Positions 48,045 through 57,760 are shown, numbered from the stretch's first letter. The stretch: 64,000 nucleotides of DNA from Mitsuaria sp. GD03876 (GCF_029840635.1 NZ_JAOCCU010000001.1:124001-188000), one strand, 5' to 3'. The notes: generated by a model from the sequence alone, not told the origin. Program-made: numbers and translations.

Positions 48045-50202
48045 TGCCCCCTCTTCCGGCGCCCCCGCGGGCGCCCCGCCGCCGGGCCTGCTCGCGCGGC
48101 TGAACCTCGGCTGGCGCCGCCGCCGTCCCGTCATCCTCCAGACCGAGGCCGCCGAGTGCGGCCTCGCCTGCCTGGCGATGGTCGCGGCGACGCATGGCCA
48201 GCGCTGGTCGCTGGGCGAGCTGCGCGATCGCTTCGCCGTCTCGCTCAAGGGCCTGACGATGGCGGACCTGGTGCGCATGGGCGCGCAGCTCGGCCTGACC
48301 GCGCGAGCGCTGCGTGCCGAGCCGCATTCGCTGCACAAGCTGCAGACGCCCTGCATCCTGCATTGGGACTTCAACCACTTCGTCGTGCTCGACGGCGTGC
48401 AGGGCGACCGCGCGGTCATCCTCGACCCCGCGCACGGCGAGCGCCGCCTGCCGCTGTCGGAGGTCTCCAAGCACTTCACCGGCGTCGCGCTCGAGCTGCG
48501 CCCGGGCATGGACTTCGCGCGCAAGGCGCCGGCGCCCGCGCCGAAGTGGCGCCAGCTGCTCGGCCACGTGAGCGGCCTGAAGCGCTCGCTGGCGCAGGTG
48601 CTGGGCCTCGCCCTCGGCCTGGAGCTGCTGGGCCTGCTCGCGCCCTTCCTGCTGCAATGGACCGTCGACGGCGTCATCGTCAGCGCCGACCGCGACCTGC
48701 TCGTCACGCTGGGCATCGGCTTCGCGCTGCTGGTGCTGCTGCAGGTCGGCGTCGGCGTGCTGCGCTCGTGGGCGGTGCTGATCCTGTCGGCGTCGCTCAA
48801 CCTGCAGTGGCTGTCCAACGTGTTCTCGCACCTGCTGCGGCTGCCGCTGGCGTGGTTCGAGAAACGCCATCTCGGCGACATCTGGTCGCGCTTCTCCAGC
48901 GTGCAGGAGATCCAGAAGACGCTGACCGGCAGCTTCATCGAGGCGGTGCTCGACGGCCTCATGGTGCTGCTCACGCTGATGATGATGCTGCTCTACAGCG
49001 GCCGGCTGACCGCCGTCGCGCTGACCGCGGTGGCCGGCTACGCGCTGCTGCGGTGGGCCTTCTTCAAGCCGATGCGCGGCGCGCAGGAAGAAGCCCTGAC
49101 CCACGAGGCCCGCCAGAACACCCACTTCCTCGAGTCGCTGCGCGGCGCGCAGGCGATCAAGCTCTTCAACGCGCAGGCCGATCGCAGCGCGCGCTTCGCC
49201 AACCTGGTCGTGGAGCAGATGAACGCCTCGCTGACCGGGCGCAAGCTCGAGCTCGGCATGACGCAAGGCAATCGGCTGCTGTTCGGGCTGGAGCGCGTGG
49301 CCATCGTCGCGATGGGCGCGATGCTGGTCCTCGACAAGGAACTGTCGGTCGGGATGCTGTTCGCGTTCCTCGCCTACAAGGACCAGTTCAGCCAACGCAT
49401 CGCCGGACTGATCGACAAGGTCGTCGCGCTGAAGATGCTGCGCCTGCAAGGCGAGCGCCTCGCCGACATCGTGCTCACCGCGCCCGAAGCCGACCTCGAC
49501 GCGCCCGGCCGCGCCGTGCCGCAAGGCGCCGCACTCGAGCTCGACACGCTGCGCTTCCGCTACGCCGACGGCGAACCCGAGGTCATCGCCGGCTGCTCTC
49601 TGCGCATCGAGCCCGGAGAGTCGGTCGCCATCGTCGGCCCCTCAGGCTGCGGCAAGACGACGCTGATGAAACTGATGCTCGGCATCCACGCGCCGCAGCA
49701 CGGCGAGATCCGCATCGGCGGCGTGTCCCTCGCCCAACTCGGCGCGAACGCCTGGCGCGAACGCATCGGCACCGTCATGCAAGACGACCAGCTCTTCGCC
49801 GGCAGCATCGCCGACAACATCAGCTTCTTCGACCTGAACATCGACCCCGATTGGGTCCGCGAATGCGCCCGGCTGGCATGCGTGCTCGAAGACATCGAGG
49901 CCATGCCGATGCGGTTCCAGACGCTCATCGGGGACATGGGGTCCAGCCTCTCAGGCGGCCAGCGGCAACGCATCCTGCTCGCGCGAGCGCTCTACAAGCG
50001 GCCGCAGTTCCTGTTCCTCGACGAGGCGACCAGCGCGCTCGACGTGGAGCGGGAACGGCTCGTCAATGCGAGCCTGCGGCAGCTGTCGCTGACCCGGATC
50101 GTCATCGCGCATCGGCCGGAAACCATCGCGGCAGCGCAGCGGGTCGTCAGCCTGCAAGGCGGGCGGGTGGTGCAGGATCTGCGGACGGTGCACCACGCTT
50201 GA
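48037..50202 (+). CDS. Peptidase-containing ABC exporter (C39)
   Basis: This 721-residue transporter starts at GTG 48037. The N-terminal C39 peptidase has Cys41 (AAECGLACLAM), His114 (DFNHFVVLDG) and Asp130 (AVILDP), the full cysteine-protease triad. Six-helix membrane domain spans about 165-450. The ATPase has Walker A GPSGCGKTT (~534), signature LSGGQRQR (~638) and Walker B FLFLDEAT (~660). This class cuts double-glycine leaders and exports the peptide in one step. The GG-leader peptide encoded just upstream is the obvious substrate. Confidence 0.95.
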   Translation: MSDAPSSGAPAGAPPPGLLARLNLGWRRRRPVILQTEAAECGLACLAMVAATHGQRWSLGELRDRFAVSLKGLTMADLVRMGAQLGLTARALRAEPHSLHKLQTPCILHWDFNHFVVLDGVQGDRAVILDPAHGERRLPLSEVSKHFTGVALELRPGMDFARKAPAPAPKWRQLLGHVSGLKRSLAQVLGLALGLELLGLLAPFLLQWTVDGVIVSADRDLLVTLGIGFALLVLLQVGVGVLRSWAVLILSASLNLQWLSNVFSHLLRLPLAWFEKRHLGDIWSRFSSVQEIQKTLTGSFIEAVLDGLMVLLTLMMMLLYSGRLTAVALTAVAGYALLRWAFFKPMRGAQEEALTHEARQNTHFLESLRGAQAIKLFNAQADRSARFANLVVEQMNASLTGRKLELGMTQGNRLLFGLERVAIVAMGAMLVLDKELSVGMLFAFLAYKDQFSQRIAGLIDKVVALKMLRLQGERLADIVLTAPEADLDAPGRAVPQGAALELDTLRFRYADGEPEVIAGCSLRIEPGESVAIVGPSGCGKTTLMKLMLGIHAPQHGEIRIGGVSLAQLGANAWRERIGTVMQDDQLFAGSIADNISFFDLNIDPDWVRECARLACVLEDIEAMPMRFQTLIGDMGSSLSGGQRQRILLARALYKRPQFLFLDEATSALDVERERLVNASLRQLSLTRIVIAHRPETIAAAQRVVSLQGGRVVQDLRTVHHA

Positions 50203-50233
50203 ATTCCCCCGCCTGCAGGCATCGACCGAGCAC

Positions 50234-50317
50234 AGCGGAGGAAGCCCAGGGGCAGGACTCCTCATACGCTCGGCAGGCTCCGCTAAATCGTCGCCCTGCC
50301 CCTGGGCTCCCTCCGCT
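50234..50317. repeat. Long intergenic inverted repeat (23-bp arms, one mismatch)
   Basis: Arms at 50234-50256 and 50295-50317 are reverse complements at 22 of 23 positions, around a 38-base loop. They contain AGCCCAGGGGCAGG. The hairpin lies between the C39-exporter gene and the convergent TctC gene. It resembles the palindrome at 4122 in size and GC-rich style and has no T-run. Confidence 0.85.
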
Positions 50318-50379
50318 CACACCCACCTCGGCGTGCGGGCCTGACGGTTCGGTGAAGATCCAGCCTGCGTCGGAGTGGC

Positions 50380-51378
50380 TCAGTCAGGCTTGATCTTGGC
50401 GCGGGCCACGACCTGCTTCCAACGCTGCTGCTCCTGCGCGATGAAGGCCGCGAATTGCGCCGGCGTGTTGCCAATGGCCTCGGCAGCATCGTGGCTCAGA
50501 CGCTCGCGCGCAGTCGCGGACTTGATCGCCTTCACGGACTCGGCGGCCAACTTGTCGACGTTCGCCGGGGCGAGGTTCGACGGCGCGCACAGGCCGTACC
50601 ACTGCGTCATCTCGAAACCCGGATACCCCTGCTCAGCCACCGTCGGCACATCGGGGAGTTGCGGCAGACGCTCCTTCGAACCCGTCGCGATGCAACGCAA
50701 CTTGCCCGCCTTGATGAACTGCATGATCGCCGGCGCACCCACCGAGGCCGCCTCCAACCGCCCCGCCAACAAATCCGTCAACTGCGGACCCGTGCCCCGG
50801 TACGGCACATGCAGGATGAAGAGGTCGGCCACCATCTTCAGATACTCCATCGCCAGGTGACCCGCGCTGCCATTGCCCGCCGAGCCATAACTGAACTTGC
50901 CGGGGTTCTTGCGCACCAGCGCCACGAACTCCTTCAGGTTGCGCGCCGGGACGTCCGGGTGGATCACATACAGGCTGGGCACCTTGGCCAGCAAGGTGAT
51001 CGGCTTGAAATCGCGGTTCGGGTCGTAGGGCAGCTTGTCGTAGATGTACGGGTTCACCGCCAAGGTGCCGATGTGGCCCAGGATCAAGGTGTGCTGGTCC
51101 TCGGCACGCGCCACTTCACCCATCGCGATATTGCCGCCGCCGCCGGGCTTGTTGTCCACGTAGACCGCCTGGCCCAGCGTCTTGCTGAGCTCCGCGGCCG
51201 TGGCGCGGGCCACGATCTCGCTGCTGCCGCCCGGCGCGAACGGCACGACCAGCCGCACGTTGCGCGACGGCCAGGTCGACTGCGCGAACGCCCCCGGCGC
51301 CAGGCCGAACGACGCGCCGGCACCCAGCGCGGCGGATTGCAGGAGGAAGCGGCGACGGTCCTCGTCGGTGGGGGTCAT
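50380..51378 (-). CDS. Bug-type (TctC) tripartite tricarboxylate transporter receptor
   Basis: This 332-residue periplasmic binding protein has a twin-arginine-type leader (DRRRFLLQSAALGAG...AFAQ). The family pattern VRLVVPFAPGGSSEIVARATAAELSKTLGQ is followed by VDNKPGGGGNIA and YGSAGNGSAGHLAMEYLK. Such Bug receptors are greatly expanded in Burkholderiales and often lie apart from TctA/TctB, as here. The ligand is unknown, probably a carboxylate. Confidence 0.92.
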   Translation of the reverse strand: MTPTDEDRRRFLLQSAALGAGASFGLAPGAFAQSTWPSRNVRLVVPFAPGGSSEIVARATAAELSKTLGQAVYVDNKPGGGGNIAMGEVARAEDQHTLILGHIGTLAVNPYIYDKLPYDPNRDFKPITLLAKVPSLYVIHPDVPARNLKEFVALVRKNPGKFSYGSAGNGSAGHLAMEYLKMVADLFILHVPYRGTGPQLTDLLAGRLEAASVGAPAIMQFIKAGKLRCIATGSKERLPQLPDVPTVAEQGYPGFEMTQWYGLCAPSNLAPANVDKLAAESVKAIKSATARERLSHDAAEAIGNTPAQFAAFIAQEQQRWKQVVARAKIKPD

Positions 51379-51449
51379 GCGGTGTCTCCGATGTGATCTT
51401 CTGGAAACACCGACTCTACGCGGGGCGCGCTTTCAGAGTCCTGTCGAGC

Positions 51450-51719
51450 TCAGCGCGCGGGCGGTACGGGCGCCGTCTGCTCCTCCATCCAGCCAAGCCA
51501 GCGCATCGCCTGCTCCCGGCTGTCCCCGCACATGTCCTCGTGCGGCGGCAGCGAGCCGCAAACCGCCGGCCGCTCCGGGTGGCCGAAGATCTTGCAGCGC
51601 AGGTCGTCGTCGAGCTGGATGCAGCGCACGCCCGCCGGCTTGCCCTCGGGCATGCCGGGAATGGGGCTGCTGATCGACGGCGCGATGCAGCAGGCGGCGC
51701 AATGGGGACGACAGTTCAT
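51450..51719 (-). CDS. YkgJ-family cysteine-cluster protein
   Basis: This 89-residue protein has CRPHCAACC at the N-terminus and later cysteines in [15 protein letters not shown] and [15 protein letters not shown], the pattern of YkgJ zinc- or iron-sulfur-binding proteins. The role is unknown. It sits between the TctC gene and mnmG on the minus strand. Confidence 0.8.
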   Translation of the reverse strand: MNCRPHCAACCIAPSISSPIPGMPEGKPAGVRCIQLDDDLRCKIFGHPERPAVCGSLPPHEDMCGDSREQAMRWLGWMEEQTAPVPPAR

Positions 51720-51793
51720 GACCGGCGGATTGTCGCCGCGAGCCGCTCCGCGGCGCCAATAAGGTCCGCCGCGCATGCCCCTGGGGCAGTGAC

Positions 51794-51802
51794 TTATCCA
51801 CA
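51794..51802 (+). other. Consensus DnaA box TTATCCACA
   Basis: A perfect nine-base DnaA box lies 128 bp upstream of the mnmG start. It is the only exact copy I noticed in the intergenic parts of the window. mnmG is often beside the origin, and ATP-DnaA commonly regulates genes there, so this may be a regulatory or origin-linked box. A single box is not an origin. Confidence 0.6.
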
Positions 51803-51929
51803 GGCCCGCGTAAAATCGCGCCCTTCCCTCATCTGACCGCCAGCCGGCTGTCCATCGCCTGAACCCGCGTCTGCCGCGGCCCGCGATGGCCTCGATCGAC
51901 CGATCGCCGAATCCGCTGGACGCCTTGCC

Positions 51930-53897
51930 ATGCTTTATCCGAAAGAGTTCGACGTGATCGTGGTCGGTGGTGGCCATGCCGGCACCGAAGCCGCGCTGGC
52001 CGCCGCCCGCATGGGCGTCAGCACGCTGCTGCTGACCCACAACATCGAGACGCTCGGCCAGATGAGCTGCAACCCGTCGATCGGCGGCATCGGCAAGGGC
52101 CACCTGGTCAAGGAAGTCGACGCGCTCGGCGGCGCGATGGCCGCGGCCACCGACGAGGGCGGCATCCAGTTCCGCATCCTGAACGGCTCCAAGGGCCCGG
52201 CCGTGCGCGCCACCCGCGCCCAGGCGGACCGCATTCTCTACAAGGCCGCCATCCGCCGCCGGCTCGAGAACCAGCCCAACCTGATGCTGTTCCAGCAGGC
52301 CGTCGACGACCTGATGGTCGAAGGCGACCGCGTGGTCGGCGCCGTCACCCAGTCGGGCCTGCGCTTCCGCGCCCGCGCCGTCGTGCTGACCGCCGGCACC
52401 TTCCTGGACGGCCGGATCCACATCGGCCTGGACAACTACGCCGCCGGCCGCGCCGGCGATCCGCCGGCGGTGTCGCTGTCGGGCCGCCTCAAGGAGCTGA
52501 AGCTGCCGCAAGGCCGCCTGAAGACCGGCACCCCGCCGCGGCTGGACGGCCGGACGATCGACTTCTCGAAGTGCGCCGAACAACCCGGCGACCTGGACCC
52601 GGTGCCCGTGTTCAGCTTCATGGGGAACGCCGCCCAGCATCCGCAACAACTGCCCTGCTGGATCACCCACACCAACGAGCGCACCCACGAGATCATCCGC
52701 TCCGGCTTCGACCGCAGCCCGATGTTCACCGGCGTGATCGAAGGCGTCGGTCCGCGCTACTGCCCGTCCATCGAGGACAAGATCAATCGCTTCGCCGACA
52801 AGGACTCACACCAGATCTTCCTGGAGCCCGAAGGCCTGACGACGCACGAGTTCTATCCGAACGGCATCTCGACCTCCCTGCCCTTCGACATCCAGCTGGC
52901 CGCCGTCCAGTCCATCCCCGGGCTGGAGAACGCGCACATCCTGCGCCCCGGCTATGCGATCGAGTACGACTACTTCGACCCGCGCGAACTGAAGTCCAGC
53001 TTCGAGACCCGCGCGATCGGTGGACTGTTCTTCGCCGGCCAGATCAACGGGACCACCGGCTATGAAGAGGCCGCGGCCCAAGGCCTGTTCGCCGGGTTGA
53101 ATGCCGCGCTGCAAGTCCAAGGCAAGGACGCTTGGCTGCCGAGCCGCGACCAGGCCTACCTGGGCGTGCTGGTCGACGACCTGATCACCAAGGGCGTGAC
53201 CGAGCCCTATCGGATGTTCACCAGCCGCGCCGAGTTCCGCCTGCAGCTCCGCGAGGACAACGCCGACCTGCGCCTGACCGAAGCCGGCCGCCAATTGGGG
53301 CTGGTGGACGACGCCCGGTGGGATGCCTTCAACCGGAAGCGCGATGCTGTTTCACGTGAAACAGAGAAGCTGAAGACGACTTGGGTGCACCCGAACATCC
53401 TGCCGGCCGCCGATGCGGAACGGCTAGTCGGCAAGGCGTTGGAGCGCGAGTACACGTTGGTCGATCTGTTGCGCCGCCCCGGCGTCACCTTCGATACCGT
53501 GTCCGAGGTCGCCGCCATCGCGCGTCCGGAAGCGGGTGTCTCCCGCACTGCGCTGTCGGAGTCGCTGGGCGTGGAGCTGGCGGACGCGGTCGTCGAGCAG
53601 GTGGAGATCAGCGTCAAGTACGCCGGCTACATCAGCAAGCAGCAGGAAGACGTGGCCCGCGCTTTCAGCTACGAGCACCTGAAGCTGCCCGAGGACCTGG
53701 ACTACGGCCTGGTCACCGCCCTCTCCTTCGAGGCGCGGCAGAAGCTGAACAAGCATCGGCCGGAGACCCTGGGCCAAGCATCCAGAATCTCCGGGATCAC
53801 GCCGGCGGCCATCTCGCTGCTGCTGATCCACCTGCGCAAGGGCCGCTTCAAGGGCTTCGCCGACCAGGAAGCGCCGGCCGAGCCATCTGCCGCCTGA
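51930..53897 (+). CDS. mnmG: tRNA uridine-5-carboxymethylaminomethyl modification enzyme MnmG
   Basis: This 655-residue flavoprotein, together with MnmE, modifies the wobble uridine of several tRNAs. It has [20 protein letters not shown] at the N-terminus, the [18 protein letters not shown] segment and [16 protein letters not shown]. Length and layout match GidA of E. coli (629). A perfect ParB-binding parS site is embedded in the coding sequence at 53348-53363. rsmG follows after 74 bp. Confidence 0.97.
   Translation: MLYPKEFDVIVVGGGHAGTEAALAAARMGVSTLLLTHNIETLGQMSCNPSIGGIGKGHLVKEVDALGGAMAAATDEGGIQFRILNGSKGPAVRATRAQADRILYKAAIRRRLENQPNLMLFQQAVDDLMVEGDRVVGAVTQSGLRFRARAVVLTAGTFLDGRIHIGLDNYAAGRAGDPPAVSLSGRLKELKLPQGRLKTGTPPRLDGRTIDFSKCAEQPGDLDPVPVFSFMGNAAQHPQQLPCWITHTNERTHEIIRSGFDRSPMFTGVIEGVGPRYCPSIEDKINRFADKDSHQIFLEPEGLTTHEFYPNGISTSLPFDIQLAAVQSIPGLENAHILRPGYAIEYDYFDPRELKSSFETRAIGGLFFAGQINGTTGYEEAAAQGLFAGLNAALQVQGKDAWLPSRDQAYLGVLVDDLITKGVTEPYRMFTSRAEFRLQLREDNADLRLTEAGRQLGLVDDARWDAFNRKRDAVSRETEKLKTTWVHPNILPAADAERLVGKALEREYTLVDLLRRPGVTFDTVSEVAAIARPEAGVSRTALSESLGVELADAVVEQVEISVKYAGYISKQQEDVARAFSYEHLKLPEDLDYGLVTALSFEARQKLNKHRPETLGQASRISGITPAAISLLLIHLRKGRFKGFADQEAPAEPSAA
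53348..53363 (+). other. parS site inside mnmG
   Basis: TGTTTCACGTGAAACA is the exact, fully palindromic 16-bp ParB-binding consensus. It encodes Val-Ser-Arg-Glu-Thr of MnmG, so protein and DNA functions overlap. It lies about 5 kb from parB, as expected for an origin-proximal centromere. Confidence 0.95.
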
Positions 53898-53971
53898 TGA
53901 AGGAGGCGCGGTCAAGTGCCGCGCCCTTCCCGCTTCGCTGAACCGATCACCCCTTTCCGACCTCGCCGTTG

Positions 53972-54640
53972 ATGACCGACCTCGACCTCCGCGCCCGACT
54001 TGCCGCCGCCGCCCAGACCCTGGAGCTTGGCCTGAATGACCAGCAACTCGACCGGCTGATCGCCTACCTCGGGCTGCTGTCGAAGTGGAACAAGGTCTAC
54101 AACCTGACCGCCGTCCGTGATCCGGAAGCGATGCTGACCCAGCACCTGGTCGACAGCCTCAGCCTGATCCCCCCGCTGCGCCGCCATGCCGCCGGCCAAG
54201 CGCTGCGGTTGATGGACGTCGGTAGCGGTGGTGGGCTGCCGGGTGTCGTGATCGCGATCTGCGATCCGACGATCGACGTGACCTGCGTCGACACCGTCGG
54301 CAAGAAGGCGTTCTTCATCGCGCAGGTCGCCGCCGAGATCGGCCTGCCCAATCTGCATGCGGAGCACTCCCGCGTCGAGCAACTGAAGACCGCGCCCTTC
54401 GACGTGATCACCTCCCGTGCGTTCGCGTCGCTGGCCGACTTCACCGAATGGACCCGGATGCACCTGAAGCCGGGTGCCGTCTGGGCCGCGATGAAGGGGC
54501 AACACCCCACGGAAGAGCTGGAAGAACTGGCTCGCCGGGCGCCGGACCTGGGCGTGTTTCACGTGGAACAACTCGATGTCCCCGGTCTGGACGCACAGCG
54601 CTGCCTGCTCTGGATCCGTCCGACCGCCGCCATCGGTTAA
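53972..54640 (+). CDS. rsmG: 16S rRNA (guanine-527-N7) methyltransferase RsmG
   Basis: This 222-residue SAM-dependent methyltransferase has the AdoMet motif LMDVGSGGGLPGVVIA and the family segment YNLTAVRDPEAMLTQHLVDSL. It modifies G527 of 16S rRNA in the 30S subunit. ATG 53972 is preferred over the adjacent TTG. A second parS site lies near its 3' end. parA follows after 37 bp. Confidence 0.95.
   Translation: MTDLDLRARLAAAAQTLELGLNDQQLDRLIAYLGLLSKWNKVYNLTAVRDPEAMLTQHLVDSLSLIPPLRRHAAGQALRLMDVGSGGGLPGVVIAICDPTIDVTCVDTVGKKAFFIAQVAAEIGLPNLHAEHSRVEQLKTAPFDVITSRAFASLADFTEWTRMHLKPGAVWAAMKGQHPTEELEELARRAPDLGVFHVEQLDVPGLDAQRCLLWIRPTAAIG
54555..54570 (+). other. Second parS-like site inside rsmG
   Basis: TGTTTCACGTGGAACA differs from the perfect 16-mer by one base. 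It encodes Phe-His-Val-Glu of RsmG, a different reading phase from the site in mnmG. Two sites 1.2 kb apart, just upstream of parAB, form a typical ParB loading cluster. Confidence 0.85.
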
Positions 54641-54677
54641 GCTCCGCCCCTCTCCGAGCCCAGTCCTCCGACCATTC

Positions 54678-55451
54678 ATGGCCAAGATCTTCTGCGTTGC
54701 GAATCAAAAAGGCGGTGTCGGCAAGACGACCACCACGGTGAACCTGGCCGCCGGCCTCGCGAAGGTCGGCCAGCGCGTGCTGGTGGTCGACCTCGATCCG
54801 CAGGGCAACGCGACGATGGGATCGGGCATCGACAAGCGCGCCCTGGCCCTGACCGTCTATGACGTGCTGCTGGAATCGGCCACCATCGCCGAAGCCAAGC
54901 AGCGCAGCGAGAAGGCGGGCTACGACGTGCTGGGCGCCAACCGGGAACTGGCCGGCGCGGAGGTGGAGCTGGTCGAGCTGGAACGCCGCGAGAACCGCCT
55001 CAAGGCCGCTCTCACCGCCGCCGCCTCGGATTACGACTTCGTGCTGGTCGACTGCCCGCCATCGCTGTCGATGCTGACGCTGAACGGCCTGTGCTCGGCG
55101 CATGGCGTGGTCGTGCCGATGCAGTGCGAGTACTTCGCGCTGGAAGGCCTGACCGACTTGGTCAACACGATCAAGCAGATCCACGCCAACCTGAACCCGG
55201 ACCTGCAGATCATCGGCCTGCTGCGCGTCATGTTTGATCCGCGCATCACGCTGCAGCAGCAGGTCAGCGAGCAGCTGAAGGCGCACTTCGGCGACAAGGT
55301 CTTCGACACCGTCATCCCCCGCAACGTCCGCCTGGCCGAAGCGCCGAGCTACGGCCTGCCGGGCGTGGTGTTCGACGGCGGCTCGAAGGGCGCGCACGCG
55401 TTCATCGACTTCGCCAAGGAAATGGTCCAGCGCGTCGGCGCGATGCGCTGA
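54678..55451 (+). CDS. parA: Chromosome-partitioning ATPase ParA
   Basis: This 257-residue ParA/Soj-type ATPase has the deviant Walker A KGGVGKTTTTVNLA (about residues 11-20), VDLDPQGNATMG and VDCPPSLSMLTLNGL. It drives segregation of the origin region together with ParB and parS. It is part of the mnmG-rsmG-parA run on the plus strand. parB is separated from it by four genes or so, including two on the minus strand. Confidence 0.95.
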   Translation: MAKIFCVANQKGGVGKTTTTVNLAAGLAKVGQRVLVVDLDPQGNATMGSGIDKRALALTVYDVLLESATIAEAKQRSEKAGYDVLGANRELAGAEVELVELERRENRLKAALTAAASDYDFVLVDCPPSLSMLTLNGLCSAHGVVVPMQCEYFALEGLTDLVNTIKQIHANLNPDLQIIGLLRVMFDPRITLQQQVSEQLKAHFGDKVFDTVIPRNVRLAEAPSYGLPGVVFDGGSKGAHAFIDFAKEMVQRVGAMR

Positions 55452-55464
55452 GCGGCGGTCCGCC

Positions 55465-56253
55465 ATGGTGCCGCCGGAACTGGACGCCCTCGCCCGCCGC
55501 GCCGAACTGGCCGGACTCAATGCCGCGTCGGCGCCACGTGAAGCGCATGTGGATGGCTGGCTGCTGCGGCTGTCGCCGGGACACGCGCGGCGCTCCCGCT
55601 GCGTCAACGCCGTGGCCGCCGGCTCGCTGCCGTTGAACGAGGTCCTGCGCCGCTGCCGCGCCGCGTTCGACCAGGCCGGGCTCCCGCTGATCCTGCGGCT
55701 CACCCCCTTCAGCCAGCCGGCCGATCTGGCCGAGCAACTGGGCGCGCTGGGTTGGCGGGCGTTCGGACCGTCCGAAGTGATGGTGCTGCCGTCGCTCGAC
55801 GCCTTCGAGGACGACCACGGCCTGGTGGCCCTCACCTCCGCCGATTACGCCGCGCTGATCGGCCGCCTGCGCGGCTCCAGCGACGCGGAGATCGACGGCC
55901 ATGCCCGCCGCCTGGAACAGGCGAGCGTGCGGCATCAGGCCTTCCAGCTGGTCCGCGACGGCGAGCTGCTGGCCTGCGGCCAGGTGGCGATCGACCCGGG
56001 TCCCGACGGGTCGTCCCGGGACGGGATGGCCGGGCTCTTCGACATCTTCACGCCGCCGTCCCAGCGCGGACAGGGCCATGGCCGCCGGCTCTGCGCCGCG
56101 TTGCTGGCCATCGCGCGCCGCCAGGGCGCTTCGTCGGGGTATCTGCAGGTGGCTGCGGAGAACGAGGCCGCGAAGCGCCTGTACGCCTCGCTGGGCTTCC
56201 TGCGCGCCTACGACTACCACTACCGCAGCGACGACCCGCGCACCTGGGACTGA
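55465..56253 (+). CDS. GNAT-family N-acetyltransferase (two-domain)
   Basis: This 262-residue protein ends in a GNAT fold: GLFDIFTPPSQRGQGHGRRLCAALLAIA carries the acetyl-CoA-binding R/Q-x-x-G-x-G/A loop, and NEAAKRLYASLGF is typical. The N-terminal ~125 residues look like a second, degenerate GNAT half. It starts 13 bases after parA and may be co-transcribed. A gene of this type lies between parA and parB in other Burkholderiales; its substrate is unknown. Confidence 0.85.
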   Translation: MVPPELDALARRAELAGLNAASAPREAHVDGWLLRLSPGHARRSRCVNAVAAGSLPLNEVLRRCRAAFDQAGLPLILRLTPFSQPADLAEQLGALGWRAFGPSEVMVLPSLDAFEDDHGLVALTSADYAALIGRLRGSSDAEIDGHARRLEQASVRHQAFQLVRDGELLACGQVAIDPGPDGSSRDGMAGLFDIFTPPSQRGQGHGRRLCAALLAIARRQGASSGYLQVAAENEAAKRLYASLGFLRAYDYHYRSDDPRTWD

Positions 56254-56277
56254 GCCGTCCGCCGGTGCTCGCGAGGG

Positions 56278-56727
56278 TCAATCGCGCGGCCGCCAGACCT
56301 TCAGCAGCGTGTGGCGGGTGAAGCCCGGCACGAAGTCGTGCACATGGCTGATGCAGGCGTAGCCGAGGTGCTCGTAGAGATCGGCGACCTCGTCGAGCAG
56401 CGTCTCGATCAACGCGTCCACGCAACCGCGCTTCAGCGCCATCGCCTCGAGCTGGCGCAGGCAGTCGGTGCCGATGCCCTGCCCCCGGTGGTCGGCGTCG
56501 ACCCACAGGAAGCTCACGTAGAGCCGCTGGAACTCGGTGCGGCCGAAGCCGCCGGCGATCAGGTCGTCGCCGTCGTAGAGCGCGATGGCGATGTCCTCGG
56601 CATCGCTGCCCTGGGCCTGCTGGCGACCGTGGGCGGTGACGCCATCGCGGATGGCGTCGAGGTCGGTCCGCGGCACGGCGCCATCCCGGCGCCAGGTCCT
56701 GCCGTCGGACCGATCCGATCCGGCCAT
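56278..56727 (-). CDS. GNAT-family N-acetyltransferase
   Basis: This 149-residue single-domain GNAT has FLWVDADHRGQGIGTDCLRQLEAMALKRGC, with the CoA-binding RGQGIG loop, and LYEHLGYACISHV. It starts at 56727 on the ATGA overlap with the argC stop, so the two are translationally coupled. The acceptor is not identifiable. Confidence 0.85.
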   Translation of the reverse strand: MAGSDRSDGRTWRRDGAVPRTDLDAIRDGVTAHGRQQAQGSDAEDIAIALYDGDDLIAGGFGRTEFQRLYVSFLWVDADHRGQGIGTDCLRQLEAMALKRGCVDALIETLLDEVADLYEHLGYACISHVHDFVPGFTRHTLLKVWRPRD

Positions 56728-57692
56728 CAGATGCCGTTCACGTCCGGGCCGGTCAGGCCCAGCGATTCGTCGACGCCCAGGTGCACGTTCATGCTCTGCA
56801 CCGCGGCGCCGCTGGCGCCCTTGCCCAGGTTGTCCAGCCGCGCCATGACGAGGATCTGCTGCTCGCTGCCGAACACGAACAGGTCGACGTTGTTCGTGTC
56901 GTTGTTGGCCTGCACGTCGAAGAAGCCGCCGGCCAGCGTGTCCGGGTCGCGCAGCGGTTTCACGTGGATGAAGGCCTCGCCGTCGTAATGCGCGGCCAGC
57001 GCGTCGCGGACCTGCTGCGGCGTCGTGCCGGCGCGCAGCTGGCTCAGATGCAGCGGCACCGTGACCGCCAGGCCCTTGTAGAAATTGGCCACGATCGGCA
57101 TGAACACCGGCGCGGTCCTCAGCCCGGTGTGGGCCATCATTTCCGGCAGGTGCTTGTGGACCAGGCCCAGCGCGTACGGCCGCGGCGCGGTCAGCTTCGG
57201 ATTTCCGCCGGCCTCGTACTCCGCGATCATCGACTTGCCGCCGCCGGAGTAACCGGTGATCGAGGTCGCCGTGACCAGCGCGTCGGGCGACAGCAGGCCG
57301 GCGTCCACCAGCGGACGCACCGCCAGGATGAAGGCGCTGGCGTGGCAGCCCGGGTTGGCGATGCGCTTGGACTCGCGGATCGCGGCGCGCTGGCCCTTGG
57401 CCAGTTCCGGCAGGCCGAAGGCCCAGCCCGGCGCGGTGCGGTGCGCGGTGCTCGCGTCGATCAGGCAGGTCTTGGGGTTGGTCACCATCGCCGCCGCTTC
57501 GCGCGAGGCGGCGTCGGGCAGGCACAGGAAGGCGACATCGGCGGCGTTCAGCAGCCGGGCGCGCTCGGCGGGATCCTTGCGCTTGTCGGCGTCGATGCGC
57601 AGCACCTCGATGTCGGCGCGCTGCGCCAGATATTCATTGATGCGCAGGCCGGTCGTGCCTTCCTGCCCGTCGACATACACCGCGTACTTCAT
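56727..57692 (-). CDS. argC: N-acetyl-gamma-glutamyl-phosphate reductase (short, type-2 form)
   Basis: This 321-residue enzyme reduces N-acetyl-glutamyl-phosphate to the semialdehyde in arginine synthesis. Catalytic Cys116 lies in [11 protein letters not shown]. Other landmarks are [13 protein letters not shown] at the start, [19 protein letters not shown] and [21 protein letters not shown]. The start at 57692 has AGGAG just upstream. Its stop overlaps the downstream GNAT gene. No other arginine gene is nearby. Confidence 0.93.
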   Translation of the reverse strand: MKYAVYVDGQEGTTGLRINEYLAQRADIEVLRIDADKRKDPAERARLLNAADVAFLCLPDAASREAAAMVTNPKTCLIDASTAHRTAPGWAFGLPELAKGQRAAIRESKRIANPGCHASAFILAVRPLVDAGLLSPDALVTATSITGYSGGGKSMIAEYEAGGNPKLTAPRPYALGLVHKHLPEMMAHTGLRTAPVFMPIVANFYKGLAVTVPLHLSQLRAGTTPQQVRDALAAHYDGEAFIHVKPLRDPDTLAGGFFDVQANNDTNNVDLFVFGSEQQILVMARLDNLGKGASGAAVQSMNVHLGVDESLGLTGPDVNGI

Positions 57693-57760
57693 CGCCGCTC
57701 CTGCAAAATCCGCTGCCTCCGGGACCCTCCCGAAGAAAGCGCGAAGCATAAGGCCAACAG

